A stretch of 64,000 bases of DNA, from assembly GCA_005518205.2 (NCBI GenBank), contig RFFC02000001.1, forward strand, positions 111,531 to 175,530, read 5' to 3'. A program made the position numbers and the translations under genes. The notes under the pieces were generated by a model. That model was given only the letters and a program-made list of their open reading frames with translations, did not search any database and had not been told where the DNA came from. The stretch's first letter is position 1; every line of letters begins with the position of its first letter. Below, piece after piece: positions 31,179 to 41,210 of the stretch. This DNA comes from Hormoscilla sp. GUM202 (GTDB lineage Bacteria > Cyanobacteriota > Cyanobacteriia > Cyanobacteriales > Desertifilaceae).

Positions 31179-31339
31179 GGGTGTGGTCAAAACCCGTTGG
31201 TAGGAGACGGAGTAGCCCGAACGCGAAGCCAAGCCCTAAAGGGTCCGGCTACAGGAACAAAGCCCACGCTCCGGGCCCCCTCCGCTGCGCAGGGGCTGTA
31301 TACATGTATCTGAGATGCACCTGGCGATCAACCACACCC
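31179..31339. mobile_element. MITE family GGGTGTGGTCA, copy 3, with 9-bp target duplication
   Basis: 161 bp, left end GGGTGTGGTCAAAACCCG, right end TGGTTGA-like complement (ATCAACCACACCC). The direct repeat ATTTTATTC is on both sides (31170-31178 and 31340-31348). The interior differs from copies 1 and 2 and holds GGGCCCCCTCCGCTGCGCAG, a block also found inside the ChaN-like gene at 60600. Confidence 0.8.
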
Positions 31340-31374
31340 ATTTTATTCTACACGGAATGGAACTGACATCAGTC

Positions 31375-33000
31375 CTACGATAGTATTGTATTGATTTGTG
31401 GTTTGGCAATAAATGTCACCAAAGGTTTAAATACTGGCACCAATTCCGTCCGACTCACCACTAAGGTGGGATAGGAACGACTGCTGTAATCCGACCCTAC
31501 GGTGAGAGGAAAGATTGCTTCTTCTTGCAGCGATATCGGTCGGGGTCGAGCTGACAATCGCTTGTCAACCCTCCCTTTCGGAACCGTGCTTGCGACTTTC
31601 ATCGCACACGGCTACTGGGTAGTTGGCCCTTTGTCATAGGTAGGTTTTTTTACTAGGGATTTCTCCCCTTGACCCTTACCACTCCTCTTTTCGCCCCTTA
31701 CCCGCCGATTGACGGTCAAACATACCTCTAAGGGTTCCGTGCTTTGTTAGGGGTACTCATTGCCGTGGCTTCCAACTATCACCGTCCTATGTCAGCATAT
31801 CCGCAGGCATTACCCCGGGCATTGGCTTTTTAGGACATCCCTCTCCTCGTGGCTTGCGCAAAACATCTAACTTGTCCTACTTCCTACTGAGTAGGACAGC
31901 ACACGAGAAGTTATTTCGTTCCTTGGTCTCATTTCTCGATGCTTTTAGGTCCCTACTATACCCCGGGAGTTATTCGAGTACGATGCTAACCAGGAGTGAC
32001 GGTTAACACTAACTACCATTTCCCTTTTGGGCCAGCGTAATAGCCTTATTCCGCTGGTTCTGGATGACGAGGCTTACATAAGTTTGCTTGTTCTAACCAT
32101 GAGCATCTGTCCTAGTGGCGTCACCGGTTCAGGCTACCAGCTATCCTACATTTAAGTCCTTGCGGAGCACCGAGGTGATGTTACTCCTCAGCACTAAGGA
32201 CCGGTGTCACCCCCGTACCTGGGGGAGGGGAATTAAACCCCCATGAGTACCAAAGTTATCCGGCTAATGGAACCGGACCCGACTTTTACCATTGCTGATT
32301 TACGCCGGAACGAATCGCACCACTCTCCTCCAGCAGCTTGGAGAATGGCCCATACTGCCGCTATATCCCAGATTTTTGGGGTTGCTTCTACCCCACCAAT
32401 GGCAATTCCGGCTGCTACCGTTAGCAGGTTGTAAGTCGCAACTCCTAGCATCCGGATTTTACAGGGAAATTCGGGCGATCGCCTCAGCACATCGGTACTC
32501 CTAGCACAGAGATTAAAGAAGTGATTGCTGCTAGGATTATTCTCACTGGTGCGGATGGGACGCTGATTCAGAAATGCTTGATTTTTCGGGAGATATATTT
32601 CTGGATGTTTCCCCCAAAAGCCGTGAAATGTTTGCCCGTTCGGGGGCAGATGTACGTAACCAAATACGGGGGTTCCTTGGTAGAGTAAACCTAGAGAAAT
32701 TCCCCAAATCGGAATCCCCCGCGTAAAATTAGTAGTACCGTCGATCGGGTCAATAATCCAGCACCATTCATTATCCGGGAAAATCTGGGCAGTTTCTTCA
32801 CTTAACACCCCGTGACTGGGAAATGCAGACGCGATCGCCTCTGTTAGTTCCCCCTCGGCCCATTTATCTGCTTGGGTAACTAAACTCCCATCCGCTTTTT
32901 CCGATGCGGTAACCCGTCCAAAATCCCGCAACAGATGATTTCCCACTCTCACCGTCGTCTTTTGAGCAAAATATAAAATTTTCTTCCAAAAACTGTTCAT
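31375..33000 (-). CDS. Inositol monophosphatase-family protein, interrupted by a sense group II intron
   Basis: Exon 1 (33000-32321) encodes the N-terminal region, the Mg-binding Glu (VLSEETAQ), the family signature WIIDPIDGTTNFTRG and the second signature WDIAAVWAILQAAGGEW. Exon 2 (31537-31375) encodes ISLQEEAIFPLTVGSDY and a normal C-terminus. Removing 31538-32320 joins the codons as GAG TGG ATA TCG and gives 280 residues, the usual family length. The intron has the same orientation as the gene, so a functional product requires splicing. The enzyme would hydrolyse inositol- or histidinol-type phosphates. Confidence 0.85.
31538..32320 (-). mobile_element. ORF-less group II intron, sense orientation, potentially spliced
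   Basis: 783 nt from GTGCGATTCG (5' end at 32320) to CGACCCCGACC (3' end at 31538). Domain V reads AGCCGTGTGCGATGAAAGTC followed by GCAAGCACGGTTC, which pairs well and keeps the AGC catalytic triad. Domain VI follows with a possible branch-point A. No maturase is encoded. This is the best-preserved intron of the window, and the only one placed so that the host gene can survive. Confidence 0.9.
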
Positions 33001-33044
33001 TTGTGAATTGTTATTTGTGAAAAACTCTGAATTTGTGACCTAAA

Positions 33045-33704
33045 TCACTGCTTTTTATCGCCACCTATATTATTTGGGCGAGTGGTCCGAACCATATGTG
33101 AAAGAATGCCCAGGATAGATTCCAGATTTTCCAGATAATGTTCGCCTTGTTCAATATAAACAGTAGTTGCTTCTAATCGCAGGAATTTCCAAATACTGCC
33201 TGTAGTTACGCTACCATAAATACAAGGAATATCCAGATTTTTCGGGCCGTCCGCGGACCGATCGCTGTTTTTATTTAATACTTGAGCTGCTATCATTTCG
33301 GCAATACATTGAGCCATGCCCGATTTAATATTATCATTTTTAGCTTCCACAATAATTACCACTGGAGCATTAATGGATAATAGTTCCGGAGAATGACTGA
33401 TGATAAAGTCACATCTGCCGTTGAGTCCCCGACTTTTATCCACGGTAAATTCCGAACCAGAGAATATACTTATTTGGCGCTGAAAACTCTTCCGCAGATC
33501 GACGAGAATGGGAGCAACAATCAATTCCGAACGGGCTTTTTCCGTGTCAACTCCCAAAGCCAGGGGAATATTTTCTTCCAGGATATCTCTGAGCAAAGGG
33601 CTGGGCTTGACCGGTTCTATTGCTTGAAATAGTGCCACTTGCTCCTGAATAGTCAAGTTGAATTTACTTTTTAGTTCCTCTAGGGTAAATTCACTATAAG
33701 ACAT
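33045..33704 (-). CDS. Predicted PD-(D/E)XK-fold protein
   Basis: 219 residues. GRCDFIISHS followed by VVIIVEAKNDNIKSGM matches the Asp-(X)n-Glu-x-Lys core of restriction-like nucleases. The N-terminal half is helical with a VDLRKSFQRQISIFSG lead-in. Such single-domain proteins are common and diverse in cyanobacteria. The target is unknown. The gene starts 45 bp upstream of the inositol-phosphatase gene on the same strand and may be co-transcribed. Confidence 0.65.
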   Translation of the reverse strand: MSYSEFTLEELKSKFNLTIQEQVALFQAIEPVKPSPLLRDILEENIPLALGVDTEKARSELIVAPILVDLRKSFQRQISIFSGSEFTVDKSRGLNGRCDFIISHSPELLSINAPVVIIVEAKNDNIKSGMAQCIAEMIAAQVLNKNSDRSADGPKNLDIPCIYGSVTTGSIWKFLRLEATTVYIEQGEHYLENLESILGILSHMVRTTRPNNIGGDKKQ

Positions 33705-33910
33705 GATTTTACCTCCTCTTCTACCAAGATAACGAAATCAATCGCGAATGTCAAGGGGGCGAGTAATCGATGATGGCCAAGGTTCGTTACTCGTTCCCCA
33801 AGCCCGATCGCCTCAACTGGTAGGCTATAGTAATATCGGGAATTGAGCAATTGTGAATTGAGCAATTGCTAACTGGACAACCTCCGGGCAACTCCTGTCG
33901 CCCTACGCAA

Positions 33911-35347
33911 TTAATCTAGATCGCTTTCGAGCACAGCAGCGATCGCCTGTTTAGCATTGGTTTGAAACTCCCGCACATTCACCCGCTTCAGCAACTGGGT
34001 TGCCAGTATCAGTCCGGCTGCTTGCACTGCAAAAACAAATCCGTAAGCCATCACTGGCATTGTAAACAGTATTTGACCCAAATTCAACATTGCCCCACCG
34101 AACACTGTCGCCAGTCCTCTGGCCATCGCCTGGGCTAGTCCCCAAGCACCAATAAATGTACCTGCTGTTTCCGCCGCTGTCAAGTTTAGCATGAGACCGA
34201 TCGCCCCAGCAGTCAGCACTCCAGAAGTCAGCCCAAACAATAGTAAGCTAGTCATTAGCATACTGGGTTGAGCTGTAAATCCTGACATAATCAGTAACCC
34301 CGAACAGACTGCCGTACCCATACAGCCCCAAAAACAAGTCTTCCGCTTGCCCAAGCGCGGTACAATCAAGAAACCCGTAGAACCGATACCCACCAGGGTC
34401 CCCATCCCGAAGAAAGCATTCAGCTTGGTTGTTTCCGAGATTGGCATGCCAAACACTTCGCCCCCATAGGGTTCCAAAACCGGGTCTTGCATGAACAAGC
34501 TGATACTCATGAATAGCAGAAAGCAGAAAAATATTCCCGTTTGCCGACTTGCGGTTAACACGCGCAGGGCCCGGCCTAATGTAATGCTATCTTCGCGGTT
34601 GACTAGAGTCGATCGCGTGGCGTAGAGGGAATATTTCTTCTCCACTCCAGCTGTTGCTAGCAAGGCAATGGCAAAGACGATCGCTGGAACGATGATAAAC
34701 AGCCGATTGATCGATGCTTTTAACTCTGCTAACGGGGCATCTAAGGCTAATTGTTTCAGCAAGATACTGGCGATAATAGCACCAACTATAATGCCCACCA
34801 TCAGCATAGACCAGACAATACTGATTAATTTCGATCGCTTGTCATCATCGGAGACATCGAATAGCAGGGCCGCAAAAGGAGTGGAACTAGCACCGAGGGC
34901 TAACCCATATATGGCAAACATCACTGCTAGCAGGACCGCCCAAGCGTAGGTTACAGGACTCCAACCCGTCGCTGCGGCACTGTCCCCCAGTTGCCAGACT
35001 ACTTGCAAGGCCAGAAAAGATGTGACTGTAAACAGCGCCGTGCCGATCCAGATATAGCCCGTCCGGTGGTGGCCTGCGATCGGCTTCGCGTCCGACATCT
35101 GACCGAACCAGACTCGGGAGGGGGAGACAAACTGGTGCATGGCGATCGCCCCCGCTGCGATCGACGCTGGAACTCGCAGTTCGTCAATCATCACCCGGTT
35201 AATCACGCCCAAGGTCAGCAGTGACATAATACCCAGTCCCATCTGGAATAACCCCAGCCGAAACATGGTAAACAAATTGATGGGGGGAATTGCCTCCCGG
35301 TTTAATTGCGACGCTGACTGCGACTTGCCGATATCACCAGTTGCCAT
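33911..35347 (-). CDS. PucC/BCD-family MFS chlorophyll transporter-like protein
   Basis: 478 residues with about 12 hydrophobic segments and the loop GQMSDAKPIAGHHRTGYIWI typical of the PucC/LhaA branch of the major facilitator superfamily. PucC-type proteins assist assembly of light-harvesting complexes and cyanobacterial members are thought to handle chlorophyll. It is flanked by intergenic gaps and is probably monocistronic. Intact, with HIP1 sites, so a resident gene. The short open frames on the opposite strand are not genes. Confidence 0.85.
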   Translation of the reverse strand: MATGDIGKSQSASQLNREAIPPINLFTMFRLGLFQMGLGIMSLLTLGVINRVMIDELRVPASIAAGAIAMHQFVSPSRVWFGQMSDAKPIAGHHRTGYIWIGTALFTVTSFLALQVVWQLGDSAAATGWSPVTYAWAVLLAVMFAIYGLALGASSTPFAALLFDVSDDDKRSKLISIVWSMLMVGIIVGAIIASILLKQLALDAPLAELKASINRLFIIVPAIVFAIALLATAGVEKKYSLYATRSTLVNREDSITLGRALRVLTASRQTGIFFCFLLFMSISLFMQDPVLEPYGGEVFGMPISETTKLNAFFGMGTLVGIGSTGFLIVPRLGKRKTCFWGCMGTAVCSGLLIMSGFTAQPSMLMTSLLLFGLTSGVLTAGAIGLMLNLTAAETAGTFIGAWGLAQAMARGLATVFGGAMLNLGQILFTMPVMAYGFVFAVQAAGLILATQLLKRVNVREFQTNAKQAIAAVLESDLD

Positions 35348-35555
35348 TTTTTCACTAAAACTAAAGGTTTACCACTTTTCATCATAAACCAGATCGGAGC
35401 ATCTCGATCGAAAAGTGATAATCTGACATGCAGTATGAATATACTCCCAAAGGGATCGACTTGCGCTTTCAGCCATTGAATGTGTCATTACTGCAATAAA
35501 AAGCGCAGTTTATGACCGTTTGTTGAACAAATGTAAACAGTAGAGGTCCAAAACA

Positions 35556-36521
35556 ATGCAGACTATTAACTTAGGTCCGAATGGTCCAGCCGTCACCCAA
35601 CTGGGGATTGGCGCTTGGTCCTGGGGCGATAAGCTATTTTGGGGCTACGGCGGTGATTACGATGCTACTCAAGTGCGACAAGCTTTTGATGCTACCCTAG
35701 ATAGCGGCATCAGCTTCTTTGACACCGCTGAAGTTTACGGCTTCGGAGAGTCAGAATCCCTCATCGGTCGGTTTATGAAAGAGACCGAGGGTCGCCCCCA
35801 AATTGCCACTAAATATTTTCCCCTGCCTTGGCGATTCAGCGCTAAATCTATTTCCGAGGCCCTGACAGCTAGCTTAAAACGCCTCCAGCTAGAACAAGTT
35901 GAACTCTACCAAGTGCATCAACCTTTCGGCTTCTTCATGAGTCAAGCAACTTTGATGAATAGCTTGGCCGAGGAAGTCAAAAGTGGTAGAATCAAAGCAG
36001 TGGGAGTTAGTAACTATCCAGCTGACCAAATGCGGGAAGCCCATAAACTTCTGGCTGACCGAGGTGTTCCCCTGGCAGTGAATCAAGTGCAATACTCCCT
36101 GTTAGCGCGGAAAATTGAAAGCAATGGCATTCTGGAAACGGCCCAAGGCTTAGGAGTGACAATTCTGGCCTATAGCCCCTTGGCTCAAGGTTTACTCACT
36201 GGTAAATATACCGCCTAACAGGTGCCCACAGGTGCCCGCAAGCTCGATCGCCGTTTTGGCAAAGAGGGTTTGAGGAAAATCGCCCCCGTGCTTTCATTAT
36301 TAAAACAGTTGGGGGAACAGTATGAAAAGACCCCCGCGCAAGTGGCTCTCAACTGGTTAATTGCTAAAGGTGTGGTGCCCATTCCCGGGGCGAAAAATGC
36401 CGAACAGGCGCGTCAGAATGCGGGGGCTTTGGGCTGGAGTTTGAGTCCCGAAGATGTTGCTGAATTGGAACGGGTTAGCAGTCCGATGATGTCGGGGGTC
36501 GCTACACTCTCAAGCCTGTAA
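35556..36521 (+). pseudogene. Aldo/keto reductase with one in-frame TAA
   Basis: The first part (to 36218) carries the NADPH-dependent aldo/keto reductase fold: GIGAWSWGDKLFWGYGG, FFDTAEVYGFGESE with the catalytic Asp and Tyr, and KTKYFPLPW-type Lys (IATKYFPLP). After TAA (36216-36218) the same frame continues TGARKLDRRFGKEGLRK, then NWLIAKGVVPIPGAKNAEQA, the cofactor-binding C-terminus. Without the stop the protein would be 321 residues, normal for the family. No frameshift is needed. It is either a recent nonsense mutation or a readthrough site. Confidence 0.85.
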
Positions 36522-36535
36522 TTTTCTCACTTCGC

Positions 36536-36631
36536 TGTCAGCCCGCCGGGGTATGCTTACCCCGGCTAATAGCTAAAGTCGGTTAAAACCGATTCAGCTA
36601 TTAGCCCGGGGTTTGAACCCCGGGCGGGCCG
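36536..36631. repeat. Palindromic interspersed repeat (copy 3, expanded)
   Basis: Several hairpins: CCGGGGTATGCTTACCCCGG, GTCGGTTAAAACCGA, and AGCCCGGGGTT/AACCCCGGGC. The first part matches 13143-13206. The site could terminate transcription of the aldo/keto reductase gene. Confidence 0.75.
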
Positions 36632-36726
36632 TGAGACTAATCGAGAATGGTGCAAGAGCTGAGTTATAACGCATTAAGAAACCTGCTTTTTTGTAAAAAC
36701 CTGGTTTCTCGGCTACTACTGGCCCA

Positions 36727-37539
36727 TTACCTATTAGCAATTAAAGCTTGCTCCATCAGCCACTGAGTTAAACCAGGAAACAACCGATAAGCTTCAGTGG
36801 CAAGAGATATGGAACCAACTACTTTCTCCGACTGCTTGAACTGAACTGCATCCCAAATTGCTTGGGCAATGTCTTCTGGTTGAGAAACCCAGGATTGTTG
36901 CAGCACTACCTGCATCTGTTGGCGACGATTTTCCGACTCGGTTTCGTCAGAACCCCGAAACAAGGCCCGTTCCATGAAATCACTGTTGATTACTCCCGGA
37001 TGCACTGCACAAACATGAATTCCTTGGGGTGCTAATTCCAGCTTCAGGGTTTCGGTTAATCCCGTCACTGCATACTTACTGGCACAGTACGCTGTCATGT
37101 TGGGCAGAGGCATTTTCCCGCCAAAGGAACCCACGTTAACAATACTCCCAGCTTGATTTTCTAGGAAGTGAGGTAGCACTTCCCTAATCGTGTAAACGTA
37201 ACCCCAAAAGTTGGTATTCATTATTTGTTGCCAGTCCTCTAAGGAAGTTTGAGCCATTGTTCCCGTCAGACAGATGCCGGCATTATTAACGAGTACGTCT
37301 ATGCGATCGTAGAAAGCCAGCGCTTTGTTAATTAGCGCCTTTACCTGTTCGGCGTCGCCCACATCAGTAGGAATAGCTAAGGCGGAAACGCCTATATCTC
37401 TGATTTCTCGGGCCACTGTCCCTAAGCGATCGCCATTCCGAGCCGCTAACACGACATTGTAACCTTTTCGTGCCCACAGAAGTGCTGTGGCTTTGCCAGT
37501 GCCTTGAGACGCACCTGTGATTAAAACTGTAGGAGCCAT
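36727..37539 (-). CDS. Short-chain dehydrogenase/reductase
   Basis: 270 residues. TGASQGTGKAT is the NAD(P)-binding glycine motif, NNAG is at about residue 88, and YCASK carries the catalytic Tyr-x-x-x-Lys. The upstream Ser is in NVGSFGGK. This is the classical SDR fold. Substrate is unknown. The ATG is preceded by a TTGTCAGTTGTCAG tract and not by a clear ribosome-binding site. No operon partner. Confidence 0.9.
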   Translation of the reverse strand: MAPTVLITGASQGTGKATALLWARKGYNVVLAARNGDRLGTVAREIRDIGVSALAIPTDVGDAEQVKALINKALAFYDRIDVLVNNAGICLTGTMAQTSLEDWQQIMNTNFWGYVYTIREVLPHFLENQAGSIVNVGSFGGKMPLPNMTAYCASKYAVTGLTETLKLELAPQGIHVCAVHPGVINSDFMERALFRGSDETESENRRQQMQVVLQQSWVSQPEDIAQAIWDAVQFKQSEKVVGSISLATEAYRLFPGLTQWLMEQALIANR

Positions 37540-37559
37540 AGTTGTCAGTTGTCAGTTGT

Positions 37560-37832
37560 CAAGAGTTCCATAACTCGTTTTTGAGTAGTGAATTCACTTT
37601 GTTCGACGTTTTATCCTGGTTGTTTTAGATAGCAGTTTGCGGTTTAAGTATTGTTGGGATCGATGAGCGGTTCGACTACGCTCACCGCCAGTCGGGTTTT
37701 TCCGGTTAAGAGTTCTTGCATCATGCCTTGCTTCATGGCTTGGGTTTTGGCGCGGCGCTTTTCTAAGGCCGCTATTTCCGCATCCATGTCCGAGAGGATA
37801 GAGGCGATCGCGCGTTGTTCTTTTTTGCCAGG
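37560..37832 (-). repeat. Inverted copy of the hsdS 3' end and hsdR 5' start
   Basis: On the minus strand this stretch repeats about 270 bp of 28975-29245: the last 60 codons of hsdS, the spacer ACCGCAAAC...ACAACCAGGATAAAA and the first ~17 codons of hsdR (GAATTCACTACTCAAAAACG). Small differences show it is not very recent. It is inverted with respect to the main locus and is a possible substrate for inversion. Confidence 0.85.
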
Positions 37833-38177
37833 AACAGGTAGTAAAATATTTTTGAGATTATTCTTAGATATTCCATATACTTTGTAGTCCGAGAGAGAAA
37901 CCCCTCCAAAGTCATCCATTACGAGGACGAAACCGTTTCCGTAATTTTCCAGGGCCAGGGGTTTGACCACTCCTGGCAGGTCGAGATTCTTGGCTATGAC
38001 GTACTGATTGCGGAAATTGACCAGTTCGTTAAAGGTAGGATACTCTGACCTGAGTAACTTGATTACTACCGGTTGCTTTTCATCACCTCGGAGTCCCCGA
38101 TAAACAATGGTTCTCTGACTTGAGTGCAGCAGTTGCAGGTTGCTGTAGCCAGGGATTATGGTTTTGGTGCTAGTCAT
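37644..38177 (-). CDS. Chimeric ORF: kinase N-terminus joined to an HsdS tail
   Basis: 177 residues. Residues 1-~97 match the start of the large cyanobacterial Ser/Thr kinase-ATPase-histidine kinase proteins (IPGYSNLQLLHSSQRTIVYR, PVVIKLLRSEYP with the ATP-binding Lys, and FVLVMDDFGGVSL). From about residue 98 the sequence becomes the end of an HsdS target-recognition domain and its conserved helix (ASILSDMDAEIAALEKRR, MQELLTGKTR). The kinase lacks its catalytic loop. The HsdS piece is a different TRD end from that at 27844. A deletion or recombination fusion, probably not functional. Confidence 0.8.
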   Translation of the reverse strand: MTSTKTIIPGYSNLQLLHSSQRTIVYRGLRGDEKQPVVIKLLRSEYPTFNELVNFRNQYVIAKNLDLPGVVKPLALENYGNGFVLVMDDFGGVSLSDYKVYGISKNNLKNILLPVPGKKEQRAIASILSDMDAEIAALEKRRAKTQAMKQGMMQELLTGKTRLAVSVVEPLIDPNNT

Positions 38178-38382
38178 GGCAATTTATCAAAACTGTCTTT
38201 CTTATCGGTTACCTACTATGATACTGCACCAATGGGGAAAGCTTGTGAAAGTCTCAAGCAAATATATCTCAACTAACCTTAAAGTATATTTTCCGTAATC
38301 ATTCGTAAATATCCCCAGGGAAATCGCCCCCGGTTTTGATATAATTAATCCGCACCGAGGGAGAAGGCGCTCGGGCATCACC

Positions 38383-39654
38383 TCACGATCCAATGGGACA
38401 CCAGTAGGAGAAGTCATCGGTAATAATTCCTTCAGAAACTCGGATTCCCAATCCTCCAGAGACTAACTCATTGTTACCATTATTGTACAGCCAGACTCCC
38501 CAAACAGCAGTCATATACTGGCCCGCAATTTCGATCTGAGGAAAGTCCAACAGCTCTTGGTATACATACTCTTGTTCTGTATACCAGGGATCGTTATTAT
38601 TGCTCCGGTACGCGATCGCGCCCGATCGAACAGCAAAGGAACCTTCACCTTGGCGGCCCAGAATAGGTTTAGCAAAGTAGTCAGGCCCGATCGCATCTGG
38701 AGACAGAGAAGTTTTGGGAAAATAGTCAAAAATAGTTGCAGCATCTCGGGCATCAAAAAAATCAGTACCCAAATCATTAATCAGGGCAAATACCCCTTTG
38801 GGTTGCAGGGCAAAAGCGGAAGCAAAGTTAACAACTACCACCTTTTTTTCCAGAATTAGTTGCTCTAGGGCCGGCCACAATCTTTTCCCGGCTTCATCTT
38901 CATCATAGATGGCCCATTCGATCGGATACCACATAAACAGGATATCTATAGGTTTTCCAGTTCTTTCGTCAAACAGGCAATTGCCATCTTGAATGCGCAG
39001 ATATTCCAGAGGAAAAACAGCACTCTGGTGCTGCAAGTGACGGCTCAACCATTGCATAGTCCCCATGTCTTCAGGATTGTTCAAGGTAGTAAAGGCCACC
39101 CGACAGTCAGCTAGGGGTTTATTTAGATGTAAAGCTGCCCTTTGGAGCTGCTGATTGAGAGTTATCCTTAAAAGTGTTTGAGACTCTGGGTCGGGGTCTT
39201 GGCAGCAAAATTATGAAGCCACATGACGATTTCCTTCTGCACACTCGAACCAAAAACTGGGAGTTTGGGGATTAGCTTCGACAACCTTTTTAATGCCAGT
39301 CGCTTCGTTCCAGCACCAGTCAAGGCGCATGCAAAAGGGTGCCAGAGAGTCATGCTTAACTAGCTTAACAGCTTCCTGGGGAAAGCCATAGTAAAGTAAT
39401 GCTTCTTCGTCAAGAGTGCGAATGACTTCCCAAGTTGACATCAAAACCCGACCGACTGACTCGGAAGCTTGCTTAATTTCTCGTACAGTCTGGGGGGATA
39501 CTTGATGACAGTGATAAAGGGCGTAAGGTACTTGTTGTTTGGCTATGGGTAAACCCGTTTCTCCGTCGATCGGACAAAGATTATACCATGTCATTCTCAT
39601 GGAAGAGTTAAACAACCGGTCTCGTTGAGGACAGTCAAAGGGATTGTAATTCAT
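38383..39654 (-). pseudogene. Glutathionylspermidine synthase-family protein with one in-frame TAA
   Basis: The N-terminal frame (39654-39214) encodes MRMTWYNLCPIDGETGLPIA, and FCMRLDWCWNEATGIKKVVE with ATP-grasp-type features. A single TAA (39211-39213) follows HVAS. The same frame then runs on (FCCQDPDPESQTLLRI, then RVAFTTLNNPEDMGTMQWLS) to a TGA at 38383, with KPILGRQGEGSF as the ATP-binding loop. The total is 423 codons, which suits the family. These enzymes link a carboxylate to an amine with ATP. The cyanobacterial member is of unknown substrate. Loss by a nonsense mutation is the simple reading. Confidence 0.8.
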
Positions 39655-39666
39655 TAGAGTTCTCCT

Positions 39667-39945
39667 TTATCCGCTAGCGCCACCGCGACCAAAACTGCCA
39701 AAGCCTCCACGACCTCCTCTAGGCGCGGAAGGAGTTGTTGTACCAGTTCTCCCGGGACGCCCCACCCTACCCGGAGTCCCACCCCCGCCGCTAGGACCTC
39801 CGGGGTCGCAGTCATCTGATCGCCGTACTGTTCTGTCGTCACAATTTGACCGATTCCTTGAGAAGGAGTATGGGTTACAGGCTACAAGAAGGGAGGAAAT
39901 CGCTACTACGACGATTATTTGAAATAAACCTGGTTTGAGTTTCAT
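39667..39945 (-). CDS. Small Gly-rich lipoprotein
   Basis: 92 residues with a signal peptide ending in the lipobox LLVAC at residues 18-22, so the mature protein would be anchored by a lipid at Cys22. A charged segment (RSNCDDRTVRRSDDCDPG) follows and then a low-complexity Gly/Pro/Arg tail. It lies 12 bp upstream of the glutathionylspermidine-synthase-like gene and shares its strand, so the two form an operon. Function unknown. Confidence 0.7.
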   Translation of the reverse strand: MKLKPGLFQIIVVVAISSLLVACNPYSFSRNRSNCDDRTVRRSDDCDPGGPSGGGGTPGRVGRPGRTGTTTPSAPRGGRGGFGSFGRGGASG

Positions 39946-40043
39946 GGCTAGTTTTCCTTTGTCAATATTAGCGGAACTAATGGCGATCGCGCTTTTGCCC
40001 AGAAACCCGGTATGGAGTAAAAACCGGGTTTCTTCATTTTACA

Positions 40044-41210
40044 TTACTCCAGCAAATCCCGCAGAAATGCAACGCCAGCTCGATCGAGATTGCCATCCAG
40101 GGAGAAAGTCAGACTGCGAACTCGGATATCGTCATTCTTGGCGTCTAGGGGAAAGCATAGGGGTTTTGGATAGACTAAAACTGCTTCGTAACATTTTGTT
40201 GCTTTTGCATAGCTGACCATTTGGTGGAAGTCCCCGATCGCCACTTTATCGCCAGTCTTGTATTTAGTATCCAGGATATAGCGTGCTGCACCTGTTTGAG
40301 GGTCAGACAGGATTAAGTCGATCCGAAAATGCCGATTTTTATCCAGGGCGACGCGCTGTTGCTGCTTGACTAAAAATGTTTTGGCTGTATGGTACTTCAG
40401 CCATTCGGCGACAAAAAGTTCGTATAAACGCTCCATATCCACTAAAAATGGTACCATGGCGCGATCGCCCTGCTTGTAAGAGGGTCCAGTATTTTCCAGA
40501 AAGAATCGACAGAGATGATGTAAAAGTCGATAATCTTGATTCAAACGGTTGTACTGTCGTCCCAGACAATCCGATGGACTACAGGGTAGCATAGTCACCA
40601 AACCTGATAAAGTATAATAAGCTTTTCTGACGGTGGGCCAGACTCGTTCCGAACACAAACCACTGCGACAAAGGAGCAACATTGTCCAAGCGAGAATCTG
40701 ATTTTCCTTGATATCCCTAGTCGGTTCTTGATAGTGGCAGTTGAGCTTGACATTACCAGGGGAGGAGATCGATTGTAGCACGCGCCCCCGCAGGTAAGCC
40801 AGTTGCTGAGTTTTCGGCAAGTAAGCCCGATATAATCCTTGACGACATCTGTCTAGGATGCCCTGGGCGAGCAGATAAGCTAATTGCTCGTATAATTCCT
40901 CGATGGTTTGACAGTCAATCAGACCTTCGAGCACCCGAAAGCTCTTTAACTTGTAAGCATAGGCCAGCATCCCAAATAAGTCGTGCAATGGCACTTTCGG
41001 ATGCAGGACGATGCTGAATTCTGGCGTCAAGGGGATATAACCAACCCATCCTTTTGAGGTAAATTGCCAGCGATCGCCTGTTGGGGTATCTTGCAGTTTC
41101 ACATCTAGTTGACTGCTGTACTTTTGCCGCAACTGGTCAACTACTGACTGGGGAAGATCCTCCCGGGGCAGGGATAGGGATTTATGTTCTGTCAGGAAGA
41201 TCGTTTTCAT
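40044..41210 (-). CDS. mcrC: McrC-family restriction endonuclease subunit
   Basis: 388 residues from the ATG at 41210 (the frame stays open upstream to 41375, but MKTIFLTEHK is the natural start). The C-terminal half holds HFRIDLILSDPQTGAARYIL followed by DTKYK, the PD-(D/E)XK site. The N-terminal part (KGWVGYIPLTPEFSIVLHPK) and the middle DIKENQILAW motif are those of McrC. McrC is the nuclease partner of the GTPase-type McrB. mcrB lies about 1 kb upstream with a toxin-antitoxin pair between them. Confidence 0.85.
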   Translation of the reverse strand: MKTIFLTEHKSLSLPREDLPQSVVDQLRQKYSSQLDVKLQDTPTGDRWQFTSKGWVGYIPLTPEFSIVLHPKVPLHDLFGMLAYAYKLKSFRVLEGLIDCQTIEELYEQLAYLLAQGILDRCRQGLYRAYLPKTQQLAYLRGRVLQSISSPGNVKLNCHYQEPTRDIKENQILAWTMLLLCRSGLCSERVWPTVRKAYYTLSGLVTMLPCSPSDCLGRQYNRLNQDYRLLHHLCRFFLENTGPSYKQGDRAMVPFLVDMERLYELFVAEWLKYHTAKTFLVKQQQRVALDKNRHFRIDLILSDPQTGAARYILDTKYKTGDKVAIGDFHQMVSYAKATKCYEAVLVYPKPLCFPLDAKNDDIRVRSLTFSLDGNLDRAGVAFLRDLLE

